A stretch of DNA of 64,000 bases from Thermobifida fusca NBRC 14071 = JCM 3263. GTDB taxonomy: Bacteria; Actinomycetota; Actinomycetes; Streptosporangiales; Streptosporangiaceae. Made by a program: the position numbers and the translations under genes. How positions within the stretch are numbered: position 1 is the stretch's first letter; every line of letters begins with the position of its first letter. Location: the NCBI RefSeq assembly GCF_001592045.1, contig NZ_BCWB01000017.1, positions 1 through 64,000 on the forward strand, in the 5' to 3' direction. Under the pieces are notes generated by a model. It ran no database searches. It was not told where the DNA came from and saw nothing but the letters and a program-made list of their open reading frames with translations. This document shows, in pieces, positions 27,069-35,926 of this stretch.

Positions 27069-27686
27069 CCGGGCGATCTCCGCCGCCACATTGGCGCGGG
27101 CCCGCTCCTCCCACCAGGCATACCCCTGCTCAGTGCGGTACAGGCGGGGAGAGGCCAGCAGGTCGCGCAGCACCGCGATCCGCCCCCGCGCGAACTCCAC
27201 GTCGCCCACGTGCGCGTACTCCTGGCGTACCGCCGCGGCGTAGGCGGTGTACTCTGCGTCCTCTGCGGCCAGGATCGCCAAGTCGGCGTCGCACAGCACT
27301 TCCGCGTTGGCGTCCCCCGGCTCTGGGGAATGGTCGGCGGTCACCCGCACCAGGCGGGCCACTTCGGCGACCTGCTCCGTGCTCAACCCGCACGACGGCA
27401 GCAGTAGCTCCGCCAACTGCGCGCTGTTCTCCTCGTCCGCCCCAGGCTCCCCCCGGTACACCGCGTCGTGGAACCAGGCGGCATACCGGACCAGGGTGCT
27501 GTCCCGGGCGGCGTCCGCGAGCACCTCCACCGCAGCCAGCACCGCTTTGAGGTGGTCGAGCGTGTGGTAGCGGCGGTGCGGCTCCGCCCACCGGGCCAGG
27601 AGTTCCGCACCCACCGCGGCGGCTTCCCTCCCCGGTCCGGCCAGCCGCTTCCACTCCCCGGCCAACTCGAACAACAGTCGGGCCAT
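27033..27686 (-). CDS. HD-domain predicted metal-dependent phosphohydrolase
   Basis: 217 residues. HD-superfamily features: RRYHTLDHLKAVL near residue 38, AAWFHDAVYRG near 70, and a later Asp in LCDADLAILA. This matches the family of predicted HD phosphohydrolases acting on nucleotides or phosphate esters. The ATG at 27686 is backed by GGAGGAGGGG; the longer upstream frame is antisense noise. Confidence 0.78.
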   Translation of the reverse strand: MARLLFELAGEWKRLAGPGREAAAVGAELLARWAEPHRRYHTLDHLKAVLAAVEVLADAARDSTLVRYAAWFHDAVYRGEPGADEENSAQLAELLLPSCGLSTEQVAEVARLVRVTADHSPEPGDANAEVLCDADLAILAAEDAEYTAYAAAVRQEYAHVGDVEFARGRIAVLRDLLASPRLYRTEQGYAWWEERARANVAAEIARLTEQAAGFAPS

Positions 27687-28002
27687 CGGCGCCCCTCCTC
27701 CCACCGCGTGTCCCCTCCTCGGGGCGTGCCGGAGACGTCCCCTTGCGAATCTATCCGCCGAGCCCGGGCGTCCCGCGCGCCACACGCCCGGACCGGGGGT
27801 GCGGCGCACCACTCCGCCCCTGCGGGATCGGCCCGGCCCTCCCCACCCCGAACCGAAGTGCGCGTTCCGCCATGCGCCACCGATATCGGAGAAAGTTCGG
27901 GCAAAAACTCCGCAACCGGCCAGCGGCGGCCGTCGTGTTCCCGGGACGCTCTGCGATGTTTCCAATGGGTCTTGCAGCGCTGGCGACATGAGGGGGAGGG
28001 TT
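27687..28002. other. Intergenic region before the sortase pair
   Basis: About 315 bp between divergent genes, with no gene. GGGGGAGGG at about 27992-28000 serves as ribosome-binding site for the 28003 gene. I could not identify a clear promoter. Confidence 0.4.
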
Positions 28003-28560
28003 ATGCGCGTACGCACCGCGCTCGGTTGGACAGCGGCCGCGGTCCTGGTCGGAGGGGCCGGGACCGCGGCCGCCGATGAAGCCATCACGGTGTTCCCGCC
28101 CAAAGCGGCCCCGGGCTCCACGGTCTTCGTGCGGGTCTCCTGCCCGGACAGCGCCGAGTGGGTGGAGTACTCTTCGCCCGCGTTCGCGGCGCCCACCCGG
28201 GTCGACTTGGCCGGGGAGACCGCGGCCGAACAGGAGTTCGTCCTGTCCGACGACTTGGAACCCGGCGACTACCAGGTCCGCGGCGAATGCGGGGCGGCCG
28301 ACTCCAGCCACGTGCAGTACGCCAGCGTCACCGTGCCCGCCCCGGACGGGTCCGCGGTCCCGGCACCGCAGCACACCACGCCCTCCCCGGCACCCACGCC
28401 CAGCGGCGCGCCGAACGCGGGAGGCGGCGGACTGGCCCGCCCGGCGTCCACCACGACCCCGCCCTTCGACGTGCTCGCCGCCGGTCTCCTCCTGCTCGGT
28501 GCTACCGCCGTAGTCGCGCTACGGCAGGGGGTGCGCCGTGGCCGCCCAGCAGCGAAGTAG
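28003..28560 (+). CDS. Secreted protein with C-terminal membrane anchor, partner of adjacent sortase
   Basis: 185 residues: signal peptide ending near AGTAAADE, a beta-rich domain (ITVFPPKAAPGSTVFVRVSC..., with a second Cys in VRGEC), a Pro/Ala/Thr-rich linker, then a C-terminal hydrophobic helix and Arg-rich tail. No LPXTG is obvious; the stretch before the helix is TTTPPFD. Overlaps the sortase gene by 23 bp, so the two are coupled. Confidence 0.7.
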   Translation: MRVRTALGWTAAAVLVGGAGTAAADEAITVFPPKAAPGSTVFVRVSCPDSAEWVEYSSPAFAAPTRVDLAGETAAEQEFVLSDDLEPGDYQVRGECGAADSSHVQYASVTVPAPDGSAVPAPQHTTPSPAPTPSGAPNAGGGGLARPASTTTPPFDVLAAGLLLLGATAVVALRQGVRRGRPAAK

Positions 28561-29104
28561 CGTCGGCGTCCTGCTGGCCGTCCTCCTCGGCGTGGCAGCC
28601 GCGTTCGCCAGCGGCGGTCCCGCCACCCCGGAAACACCACTGAAGCGGTCAGTTCCTGTCCGGTTGACCATCGAGTCGATCGGGGTGGACGCGCCCGTCG
28701 CCGAACTGGGGCTCAACCCCGACGGCACGCTGGAAGACCCGCCGCTGGACGACCCCAACCTGGTCGGCTGGTACGCGCTCGGTGCCTCCCCGGGCGAAGC
28801 CGGGCCCGCCGTGCTCACCGGGCACCTCGACACCCGGAGCGGGCCGTCGGTCTTCGCCCGCCTCAACGAACTACGTCCCGACGACCTCGTCCACGTGGCG
28901 CGCGCCGACGGCTCCCAGCCCGTGTTCGTGGTGGACCGGGTCGAACAGGTGCCCAAGGAAGACTTCCCCACCGACCAGGTCTACGGGCCGAGCGACCGCC
29001 CGGAGCTGCGCCTGGTGACCTGCGCCGGGGACTTCGACCCGGCTAGCGGCCACTACTCCGACTCCCTCGTGGTGTACGCCGTCCTCGCCGAGTCCGGCGG
29101 GTGA
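28538..29104 (+). CDS. Class E/F-type sortase
   Basis: 188-residue transpeptidase-like protein with N-terminal signal or anchor helix. The catalytic His is in VLTGHLDT and the Cys in LVTCAGDFD. The usual Arg is not evident in the following SGHYSDSLVVYA segment, where it would be expected. GTG start inside the preceding gene. Probably anchors the neighbouring secreted protein or another surface substrate, but the anchoring signal is not recognisable. Confidence 0.75.
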   Translation: MAAQQRSSVGVLLAVLLGVAAAFASGGPATPETPLKRSVPVRLTIESIGVDAPVAELGLNPDGTLEDPPLDDPNLVGWYALGASPGEAGPAVLTGHLDTRSGPSVFARLNELRPDDLVHVARADGSQPVFVVDRVEQVPKEDFPTDQVYGPSDRPELRLVTCAGDFDPASGHYSDSLVVYAVLAESGG

Positions 29105-29228
29105 GGCGAACCCCTCACCCGCCGGGCCAGCATGGGTGGCGGCACGCGGTGCTTGCCCCACCACGTACCGCCGTCCGGTCCCGGAAAGCCCGCTTTCTCA
29201 CCCCATCCGGAACCGGAGTCTGGGCTGG

Positions 29229-31721
29229 TCAGACCGGGATGCTGTCCTGCGCGGCGCGCAGCGCGTCGTTGACGGTGCGCAGCACGGGCGGCTGGACCAC
29301 CTGGGCAGGGTCGAGGTGGGCACCGCCGCGCACCGTGAACGTGTGCGACTCTCCCGGCAGGAGGGTGACCAGCATGTCATCCGCCTCGGCCCCCGGATCG
29401 AGGCGGTCCGCGAACAGGGAGAGGTCGCGCAGCAGGCTCCGCGCCGTCACGGTCACGCACAGGTCCGCGCCACGCGGCACGACACGGGTGTCGTACTCCG
29501 GCGCCGGATAGGCGATCTCGCGGTCCTCAGCGAAGAACCAGTACGCTCGGCGTGCCCCCGTGTCCGCGGTAATCAATTCCCGGGTCGCATCCCCGGGGCG
29601 CGCCACCTCGGCGGGCAGCGGCACCCGGACGGCGCCGCGGGCAGGCACAGTGAACGGGGCATCGGCCGCGGCCAGCACCGTGCCGTCCAAGGCCCGCCGG
29701 GCCAGGTGCGCGGTCCCGGTCCACTCCCGGTTGCTGTCGTTGGCCACGACGAGGACCAGGCCGTCGCCGTCAGGCTGCACCGTGGCCAGCCGCTCGGCGT
29801 AGACCGCCCGCAGGGCGTACCACAGCGGTTTGCGCCGGCCTTCGCCGTCCACAGCCGACCACGACGTCACCGGCCAGCAGTCGTTGAGCTGCCAGACCAC
29901 GCTCCCCGTGCACCGGGGCCACTGGGCGCGGAAGTGCTCGATGCCCAGAGTAATCGCGCGCGCCTGGTTGACCTGGGTCAGATAGTGCCAGTCGTCGAAG
30001 TCGGCAGGGTTGCCGAAGTGCGGGGCCAGGCCGCGGGCGAGCTTGCCGTTGCCGTCGACCGCCTTCTGGTGGTGCAGCATGCCCGGCGAATCCGGTCGCA
30101 GCTCCTCTCCGGGCAGGGCGGAGCGCAGCGTGGCGTAGGTGGGCGGGGCCTGGAACCCGAACTCGGCCACGAACCGGGGCCGGTAGTTGCGGTAGGCGGT
30201 GTAGTCCACCTCGTTCCACACGTCCCAGATGTGGATGGAGGCGTACCGCGGGTCGTTGGGGTGGATGTCCGGCACCCCGGAGTACGGGCTGCCCGGCCAG
30301 TAGGGGCGCGTAGGGTCGACCTCGGCGACGATCCGCGGCAGCAGCTCCAGGTAGTAGCCTTCGCCCCAGCTCCGGCCCGCCAGCTCCTCCTTCCAGCCCC
30401 AGTCCCAGTAGCCCCAGATGTTCTCGTTGTTGCCGTTCCACAGCACCAGGCTGGGGTAGGGGGCGAGCCGGGCCACCACTTCGCGGGCCTCGGCCTCGAC
30501 CTCTTCAGTGATCGGCGGCTCCTCGGGGTAGGCGGCGCAGGCGAACAGGAAGTCCTGCCAGACGAGGATGCCGCGCTCGTCGCACAGCTCGTAGAAGTCC
30601 TCGCTCTCGTAGCGGCCGCCGCCCCACACCCGCAGCAGGTTCATGTTGGCCGCGACCGCCTGGTCGATCCGCGCGGCGTAGCGGTCGCGCCCCACCCGGC
30701 TCACAAAACAGTCGTCGGGAATCCAGTTGGCGCCCTTGACGAGGACGGGCACCCCGTTGACGACGATGGTGAACCGGCGGCCGTCCTCGTCGACACCGGT
30801 GTCGAGCTCGACCGTGCGGAACCCGATCCGGCGCTGCCAGGTGTCCAGTTCCTCCCCGTGAGCGGCCAGATCGACGCGCAGGTCGTAGAGCGGCTGGTCA
30901 CCGTAGCCGCGGGGCCACCAGAGGTCGGGGTCGGGGACGGTGACCTCCAGTTCGGTACGGCACACCCCGGCGGGGACGGCGATTGACTGCTCCCGGTCGG
31001 CGATCCGGACGCGCACGACCAGCTCGGTGTCCTCCCCGTGCTCGCTCCGCTCCACCTCCACCCGCACCAGGACGCGGCCCTCCAGGCTGCCGTCGTGGGT
31101 GCGGGCCACGGTGATCAGGGGGACGACCTGGGCTAGGCGGGCCGTGTGCCACGCGTGCACGTGGATCGGCCGCCAGATCCCCGAGGTGACGAGGGTGGGG
31201 CCCCAGTCCCAGCCGAAGTTGCAGGCCATCTTGCGGATGAACTGGAACGGCTCGGGGTAGGCGTTGGGCCGGTCCCCGAGCTTGTCGCGGAGCGCCGTGG
31301 CGTAGCTGTAGGGGGAGGCGAACTCGACCCTCAGTTCGTTAGTGCCGTCTCGGAGCGCCCGGCGCAGGTCGAAACGGTAGGAGCGGTGCATATTGCGGCT
31401 CTGGCCGACTTCCGTACCGTTGAGGAACACCGTGGCCACGGTGTCCAGTCCGGCGCATTCCAGGTCGATCCGTTCTGCCTCAGCCAGTGCGGTGGCGTCG
31501 AAGGTGGTCGTGTAGCTCCACTGGGTGCGGCCGATCCAGCCGAGCTCGGTCTCGTTGCGACCTTGGTAAGGGTCGGGAATGAGGTTCGCCGCCATGAGGT
31601 CGGTGTGCACGCATCCCGGCACGGTCGCCGGTATCCCCGCAGGGCCGATCTCCACTGGAACCTCGGCGGGATCGTCCGCACGGAGGACCCAGTTCTCGCG
31701 CAGTTCGATGCGCACTGCCAT
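29229..31721 (-). CDS. GH2 beta-mannosidase
   Basis: 830-residue cytoplasmic glycoside hydrolase of family 2 that removes terminal beta-mannose from manno-oligosaccharides. Order: N-terminal jelly-roll (to about 170, with NFGWDWGP), immunoglobulin-like domain, TIM barrel with acid/base Glu in WNGNNENIWG near 430 and nucleophile Glu in FVAEFGFQ near 520, then C-terminal sandwich domains. The ATG at 31721 has GGAGA six bases upstream; a further in-frame GTG at 31751 is less likely. It lies downstream of the Opp-type importer with its own promoter and ManR-type operators. Confidence 0.9.
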   Translation of the reverse strand: MAVRIELRENWVLRADDPAEVPVEIGPAGIPATVPGCVHTDLMAANLIPDPYQGRNETELGWIGRTQWSYTTTFDATALAEAERIDLECAGLDTVATVFLNGTEVGQSRNMHRSYRFDLRRALRDGTNELRVEFASPYSYATALRDKLGDRPNAYPEPFQFIRKMACNFGWDWGPTLVTSGIWRPIHVHAWHTARLAQVVPLITVARTHDGSLEGRVLVRVEVERSEHGEDTELVVRVRIADREQSIAVPAGVCRTELEVTVPDPDLWWPRGYGDQPLYDLRVDLAAHGEELDTWQRRIGFRTVELDTGVDEDGRRFTIVVNGVPVLVKGANWIPDDCFVSRVGRDRYAARIDQAVAANMNLLRVWGGGRYESEDFYELCDERGILVWQDFLFACAAYPEEPPITEEVEAEAREVVARLAPYPSLVLWNGNNENIWGYWDWGWKEELAGRSWGEGYYLELLPRIVAEVDPTRPYWPGSPYSGVPDIHPNDPRYASIHIWDVWNEVDYTAYRNYRPRFVAEFGFQAPPTYATLRSALPGEELRPDSPGMLHHQKAVDGNGKLARGLAPHFGNPADFDDWHYLTQVNQARAITLGIEHFRAQWPRCTGSVVWQLNDCWPVTSWSAVDGEGRRKPLWYALRAVYAERLATVQPDGDGLVLVVANDSNREWTGTAHLARRALDGTVLAAADAPFTVPARGAVRVPLPAEVARPGDATRELITADTGARRAYWFFAEDREIAYPAPEYDTRVVPRGADLCVTVTARSLLRDLSLFADRLDPGAEADDMLVTLLPGESHTFTVRGGAHLDPAQVVQPPVLRTVNDALRAAQDSIPV

Positions 31722-31854
31722 GGCGTCTCCACAGGTGAAGCGGTGTTGCACTTCAAGGGTGCGACCCGGGCGCCTGGAGGAGGGAGGGGGCGTAACCCGG
31801 TGCCGGGTCGCACCCGACTCTTACGACGGTCGTCGGTGTTCCGCCGCGTTCCCC

Positions 31855-31883
31855 ATGAGACTAGTAAACCGGTTCAGTGTCAA
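31855..31883 (-). promoter_or_regulatory. Beta-mannosidase promoter
   Basis: Minus-strand TTGACA (31878-31883) and TCTCAT (31855-31860) separated by 17 bp. The spacer contains the CCGGTT operator, so a bound repressor would block RNA polymerase. Confidence 0.7.
31865..31876. promoter_or_regulatory. ManR-type operator, beta-mannosidase, proximal
   Basis: TAAACCGGTTCA, one of seven related palindromes in the mannan loci, located between -35 and -10 of the promoter. Confidence 0.8.
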
Positions 31884-31899
31884 GAGGCTGAGAGGAAAA

Positions 31900-31911
31900 T
31901 TAAGCGGTTCA
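31900..31911. promoter_or_regulatory. ManR-type operator, beta-mannosidase, distal degenerate
   Basis: TTAAGCGGTTCA keeps one half-site. It begins 35 bp from the proximal copy, matching the 36-bp spacing in front of the importer operon. Confidence 0.55.
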
Positions 31912-32012
31912 GTAAATTGCCAATAAAAGCCGTTCTCCCGTTTTCAGGCACGCCGAAGAGCCGGTCAGCGACTCTCAGCCAGCCGCTGGCCGGCTCGACG
32001 GCGAACTAGGGA

Positions 32013-32945
32013 CTACACCGCGGCCCGACGGTGGAAAGGCTGCACGTAGTGCCCCTCGGAGACCTGCACCAGCTCGCTGGGGACCTCCTGGCCCTCCTCA
32101 AGGTGGTAGGGATGCGTGGAGGTATCGGCGGCCTCCTTGGCACGGAGCTCGGCCTCGACCTCCTCCCACTTCTTGTGGAACTGCGGCACCGAGGCGAACA
32201 GCTTCTTCGTGTAGGGGTGGCGCGGATCGCTGAACACCTTCTCGGTGACCCCGCGCTCCACGATCTCACCCTTGTAGAGGATGACCGTCTGGTCGCTGAT
32301 GTAGTTGCCCAGCGCCAAGTCGTGGGTGACGAACAGGATGCCCATCCCCCGCGCCTTCAGGTCGGCCAACAGGTTGAGCACGTCGATCCGCGTCGAAGCG
32401 TCCAACATGCTGATCACCTCGTCGGCCACCAGATAGTCGATGTCCAGCAGCAGCGCCCGGGCGAGGAGCATGCGCTGCAACTGGCCGCCGCTGAGCTGGT
32501 GCGGGTACTTGCCCAACACCTGGTTCGGGTCGAGCCGCACCACCTTCAGCGCCTCGGCCACCCTGTCCTGCCACTCGCTCTGGGAGACCTCCGGGTAGTA
32601 CTCCTCACGGATCATCGAGAAGACCCGGTCGGCCTTGAAAATCGGGTTGTAGCTGCTGAAAGGGTCCTGGAAGACGCCCTGCACCTTGCGGTAGTAGTCC
32701 TTCAGCGCCCGGTGCCCGCGCAGCGTGGACACGTCGATGCCGTCGCAGGTGATCTTCCCCTTGCTCACCGACGCGATCCGCAGCGCCATCTTGCCGAGAG
32801 TGCTCTTGCCGCTGCCGCTCTCACCGATCAGGGACACTACCTCGCCGGGACGCACCTCGAAGCTGGCGTCCCGGACTGCAGTGAACTCTCCCCCGCCGAA
32901 GGCGCCCACCTTGTAGACCTTGGTGACCCGGTCGAATTTCAGCAT
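32013..32945 (-). CDS. Oligosaccharide/oligopeptide ABC transporter ATPase, OppF type
   Basis: 310-residue ATPase of the importer with Walker A GESGSGKST, signature LSGGQLQR and Walker B YLVADEVISMLD. The last deviates from the usual DEPTSALD. Switch His is in LFVTHDLALG. Second of the two ATPases energising the permease pair. Starts 4 bp after the OppD-type gene. Last gene of the cluster before the separately promoted beta-mannosidase. Confidence 0.88.
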   Translation of the reverse strand: MLKFDRVTKVYKVGAFGGGEFTAVRDASFEVRPGEVVSLIGESGSGKSTLGKMALRIASVSKGKITCDGIDVSTLRGHRALKDYYRKVQGVFQDPFSSYNPIFKADRVFSMIREEYYPEVSQSEWQDRVAEALKVVRLDPNQVLGKYPHQLSGGQLQRMLLARALLLDIDYLVADEVISMLDASTRIDVLNLLADLKARGMGILFVTHDLALGNYISDQTVILYKGEIVERGVTEKVFSDPRHPYTKKLFASVPQFHKKWEEVEAELRAKEAADTSTHPYHLEEGQEVPSELVQVSEGHYVQPFHRRAAV

Positions 32946-32949
32946 CTGA

Positions 32950-33900
32950 TCACTCGGCCTTCCAACAGGCGACGTGGTGGTCGCTTTCCACTTCCACGAA
33001 CGGCGGCTGCTCCAGACACTGCTTGTCGGCCAGCGGGCAGCGATCCCGGAAGCGACACCCCTGCGGGGGATTGAGGAGACCGGGCGGGCTCCCCGGAATA
33101 CCGCTCAACCGCTTGTCCTCGTACTTGACGCCCACCTCGGGAAGCGAGTCCAGCAGCATCTTGGTGTAAGGATGCTTGGGCATCTCGATGATGGTCTTGG
33201 CGGACGCCTTCTCCGCAAGCCGTCCGCCGTACATCACCATGATGGTGTCCGCGATCTGGTACACCAGCGAGATGTCGTGCGTCACGACGATCATGCTCTT
33301 GACGAACTCGCGGTCGCGGAACTCCACCAGGGTTTCAGCGACAGCCCGCTGGGTGGAGACGTCCAGCGCCGACGTCACCTCGTCGGCGATCAGCAGCGAC
33401 GGGTTGAGCAGCGTCGAGATCACCATGACCGTGCGCTGCTTCATCCCACCCGACAGCTCCAGCGGGTAGCGGTCCAGCACGTCCCGCTCCAGCTCCACCA
33501 GCTCCAGACGGCGGTGCAGCTCGTCGCGGACGTCCCGGAACCGCACCCCCCGCGACTCCAGCAGCTCGGCGATCATCTTGCCGATCTTGCGGGTCGGGTT
33601 CATCGCGCTCATCGCGTACTGCGGGATGATCGAGACCCGCTTGTAGCGGAACTCGTCCATGGCCCGGTCATCCCAGATCGGCATCTCGTCGCCGTCGAGG
33701 GTGACGCTGCCGCCGATGTAGCGCATCCGCCCGTCCAGCCGGATCAGGCTCTTGCTGAGTGTGGACTTGCCGCTGCCTGACTCTCCCGCCAGTCCCATGA
33801 TCTCGCCGTCGGCGACAGTGAACGTGGGACCGTCGAGAGCGCGGACGTCACCACGCAAGGTGCGATAGTAGACCCGCAGGTCCGAGACTTCGAGGGTCAC
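32950..33900 (-). CDS. Oligosaccharide/oligopeptide ABC transporter ATPase, OppD type
   Basis: 316-residue ATPase. Walker A GESGSGKST, signature ELSGGMKQR, Walker B LLIADEVTSALD, switch His in VVTHDISL. The C-terminal extension has the GIPGSPPGLLNPPQGCRFRDRC region with four cysteines typical of OppD/DppD proteins, where they can bind an iron-sulfur cluster. Three bp separate it from the upstream permease gene. Confidence 0.88.
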   Translation of the reverse strand: MTLEVSDLRVYYRTLRGDVRALDGPTFTVADGEIMGLAGESGSGKSTLSKSLIRLDGRMRYIGGSVTLDGDEMPIWDDRAMDEFRYKRVSIIPQYAMSAMNPTRKIGKMIAELLESRGVRFRDVRDELHRRLELVELERDVLDRYPLELSGGMKQRTVMVISTLLNPSLLIADEVTSALDVSTQRAVAETLVEFRDREFVKSMIVVTHDISLVYQIADTIMVMYGGRLAEKASAKTIIEMPKHPYTKMLLDSLPEVGVKYEDKRLSGIPGSPPGLLNPPQGCRFRDRCPLADKQCLEQPPFVEVESDHHVACWKAE

Positions 33901-33903
33901 CTG

Positions 33904-34818
33904 CTACATCTCCCTCAGCTTGGGGTTGAAGACCTCGTCCAGCCCCACGTTCATGACGTACATCGAGCCGACAATCGCGGTGATGCCCAGGCCCGGAGGC
34001 ACGAACCACCACCACACGCCCAACTGCAGGGCGCCCCACTTGACGGCCTGGTGCATGATCAGCCCCAGCGACATGCCGTCGTTCGGGCCCAGTCCCACGA
34101 AGTCCAGTCCTGCGGCGGCCAGCACAGCGCCGCCGAAGAGCAGGATGAACGTCATGAACAGGTAGGAACTCATGTTCGGCGCGATGTCGCGGACGATGAT
34201 CTTCCATGGCCGGACACCGCTCAGGCGGGCCAGGTCGACGAAGTCGCGCGAGCTCAGCGACAGCGCCTGGGAGCGGACCGCACGCGCAGCCCACGGCCAG
34301 GAGGTCATGCCGATGAAGAAGGACTGCGTCACCACGCCATAGGAGTCCACGTAGGCGGCGATGATGAACAGCACCGCCAGGGTGGGCAGGACCAGGACGA
34401 CGTTGGTCAGCATGTTGAGGACCTCGTCGATCCAGCCGCCCTTGTATCCGGCGACGAAGCCGATCGTCATGCCGATGACGGCTGCGATCCCGCCGCCGAG
34501 GAAGCCGACGAGGAACGTCGAGCGGATGCCGTAGACGAACTGGGTGAAGAGGTCCTGGCCGAACTGCGTCGTCCCGAACCAGTGCTCTGCCGACGGCGGC
34601 AGCAGCGGAGGCGCGTACCGCTCGCCGGGGGTGTGCTCCAAGAACGGCGGGACGACCAGGCCCACCAGCAGGAACAGGAGCACAATCGACAGGCCGACGA
34701 CCAGCTTGGGATTGCGCAGTGCGAAGTAGAGGGCTTCCAGCCGGGGCGCCTTCGGTGTGGCGACCGCCGGCTCTTCCGGAGCCGTGGTCGGGTCGGGCAG
34801 CGGCTGCGCGGCTGTCAT
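33904..34818 (-). CDS. Opp-type ABC transporter permease, OppC type
   Basis: 304-residue permease with N-terminal membrane helix (VVGLSIVLLFLLVGLVVPPFL), a periplasmic loop (ERYAPPLLPPSAEHWFGTTQFGQDLF, the HPLGTD-like motif of this family) and about five further helices. The EAA-type loop is near LARLSGVRPWKIIVRDI. Overlaps the OppB-type gene by 4 bp. Confidence 0.88.
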   Translation of the reverse strand: MTAAQPLPDPTTAPEEPAVATPKAPRLEALYFALRNPKLVVGLSIVLLFLLVGLVVPPFLEHTPGERYAPPLLPPSAEHWFGTTQFGQDLFTQFVYGIRSTFLVGFLGGGIAAVIGMTIGFVAGYKGGWIDEVLNMLTNVVLVLPTLAVLFIIAAYVDSYGVVTQSFFIGMTSWPWAARAVRSQALSLSSRDFVDLARLSGVRPWKIIVRDIAPNMSSYLFMTFILLFGGAVLAAAGLDFVGLGPNDGMSLGLIMHQAVKWGALQLGVWWWFVPPGLGITAIVGSMYVMNVGLDEVFNPKLREM

Positions 34819-35810
34819 TTGGCTCCTCCCTGCATCTGGACGCGGACACGCGGGTCGACCAGGGCGTAGACGATGTCGATGATGAAGTTAGCGATCAGTA
34901 CGCCGATGACGATGAACAGGAAGGTTCCCTGCAGCAGGAAGAAGTCCTGGTTCTGGATCGCCTGCAGGATCAGGTAGCCCAGGCCCTGGTAGGAGAAGAC
35001 GATTTCGGTGAGCAGCGCGCCCGCGACCACCGTGCCCAACTGCACGGCCAGGCCGGTGAGCTGGGGCAGCATGGCGTTACGGAAAGCGTACTTGCGGATC
35101 AAGCGACGCGGCGCGCCCAGCGCCTGCAGGTAGTTGGAGTACTCGGACTCCAGCTCGTAGATGATCATGTTCCGCATGCCGATGGCCCAGCCGCCCAGGG
35201 CGACCAGGAACAGCGACAGGAACGGCAGGAACCAGTGCTCCAGCAGGCTGGAGATGAACGTCCAAGTGAACGCAGGCTGGAGGGAGAGGCCGTACGATCC
35301 TGCGGCGGGGAACAGGCCCGCGACGATGCCGAGGCTCCAGGCCAGCAGGAGCGCCAGCCACATGTAGGGAGTAGCGGTGAGGATGTAGCCGATGGGCAGG
35401 ATCGTGTTGTCCAGCCACTTGCTCCGCGCGGCGTAGGCGCCGAACCAGTTGCCGACGAGCCAGCTCAGGATAATCGAGGGCAGCAGGAGTCCCAGACTGT
35501 ATGGGACCGCTCCCAAAATCAGGTCAATAACAGGCGTGGGGAAGTTCCAGATGCTAATCCCCAGGTCGCCCTGGAACAGCGAGACCCAGAAGTTGAGGTA
35601 CTGCTGCCAGAGCGGCAGGTCCAGGCCGAACATCTTGTTGAAGTACCCGTACAACGCTTCCGCTGCGCCAGCGTCGTTGAGCGAAGCACGGGCGAGCCGG
35701 CTCTTGATGGGGTCACCGGGCATCAGCCGCGGGATCATCCAGTTGATGGTGACTGCTGCAAAGAAGGTCAGCGCGTAGACAAAAATCTTGCGGCCGAAGT
35801 ATTTACGCAA
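34815..35810 (-). CDS. Opp-type ABC transporter permease, OppB type
   Basis: 331-residue permease starting MRKYFGRKIFVYALTF with the family MPGDP motif at about residue 32 and about six helices. The EAA-type loop reads YLQALGAPRRLIRKYAFRNAMLP. It forms the channel with the OppC-type permease. A CelR-like palindrome lies within its coding sequence at 35502-35515. Confidence 0.88.
   Translation of the reverse strand: MRKYFGRKIFVYALTFFAAVTINWMIPRLMPGDPIKSRLARASLNDAGAAEALYGYFNKMFGLDLPLWQQYLNFWVSLFQGDLGISIWNFPTPVIDLILGAVPYSLGLLLPSIILSWLVGNWFGAYAARSKWLDNTILPIGYILTATPYMWLALLLAWSLGIVAGLFPAAGSYGLSLQPAFTWTFISSLLEHWFLPFLSLFLVALGGWAIGMRNMIIYELESEYSNYLQALGAPRRLIRKYAFRNAMLPQLTGLAVQLGTVVAGALLTEIVFSYQGLGYLILQAIQNQDFFLLQGTFLFIVIGVLIANFIIDIVYALVDPRVRVQMQGGAK
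35502..35515. promoter_or_regulatory. CelR-like box inside the OppB-type gene
   Basis: TGGGACCGCTCCCA differs from the perfect CelR operator at one position. It is intragenic, and function is uncertain. Confidence 0.4.
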
Positions 35811-35841
35811 CGGGCCCTCCTGGGCTCGGTGGCCATACGGG

Positions 35842-35891
35842 GCCCCCGTCTCGCCGCTCCACTCCCCGGGAGCGGGCGGCGGGACGGGGGC
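35842..35891 (-). other. Intergenic hairpin after the mannan solute-binding-protein gene
   Basis: Outer arms GCCCCCGTC (35842-35850) and GACGGGGGC (35883-35891) pair perfectly, with further GC pairing inside. No T-run follows on the minus strand. Same position as the hairpin after cebE. Confidence 0.7.
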
Positions 35892-35926
35892 TAATCACCG
35901 GAAGACCACTTCTCGAAACTCGCTGC

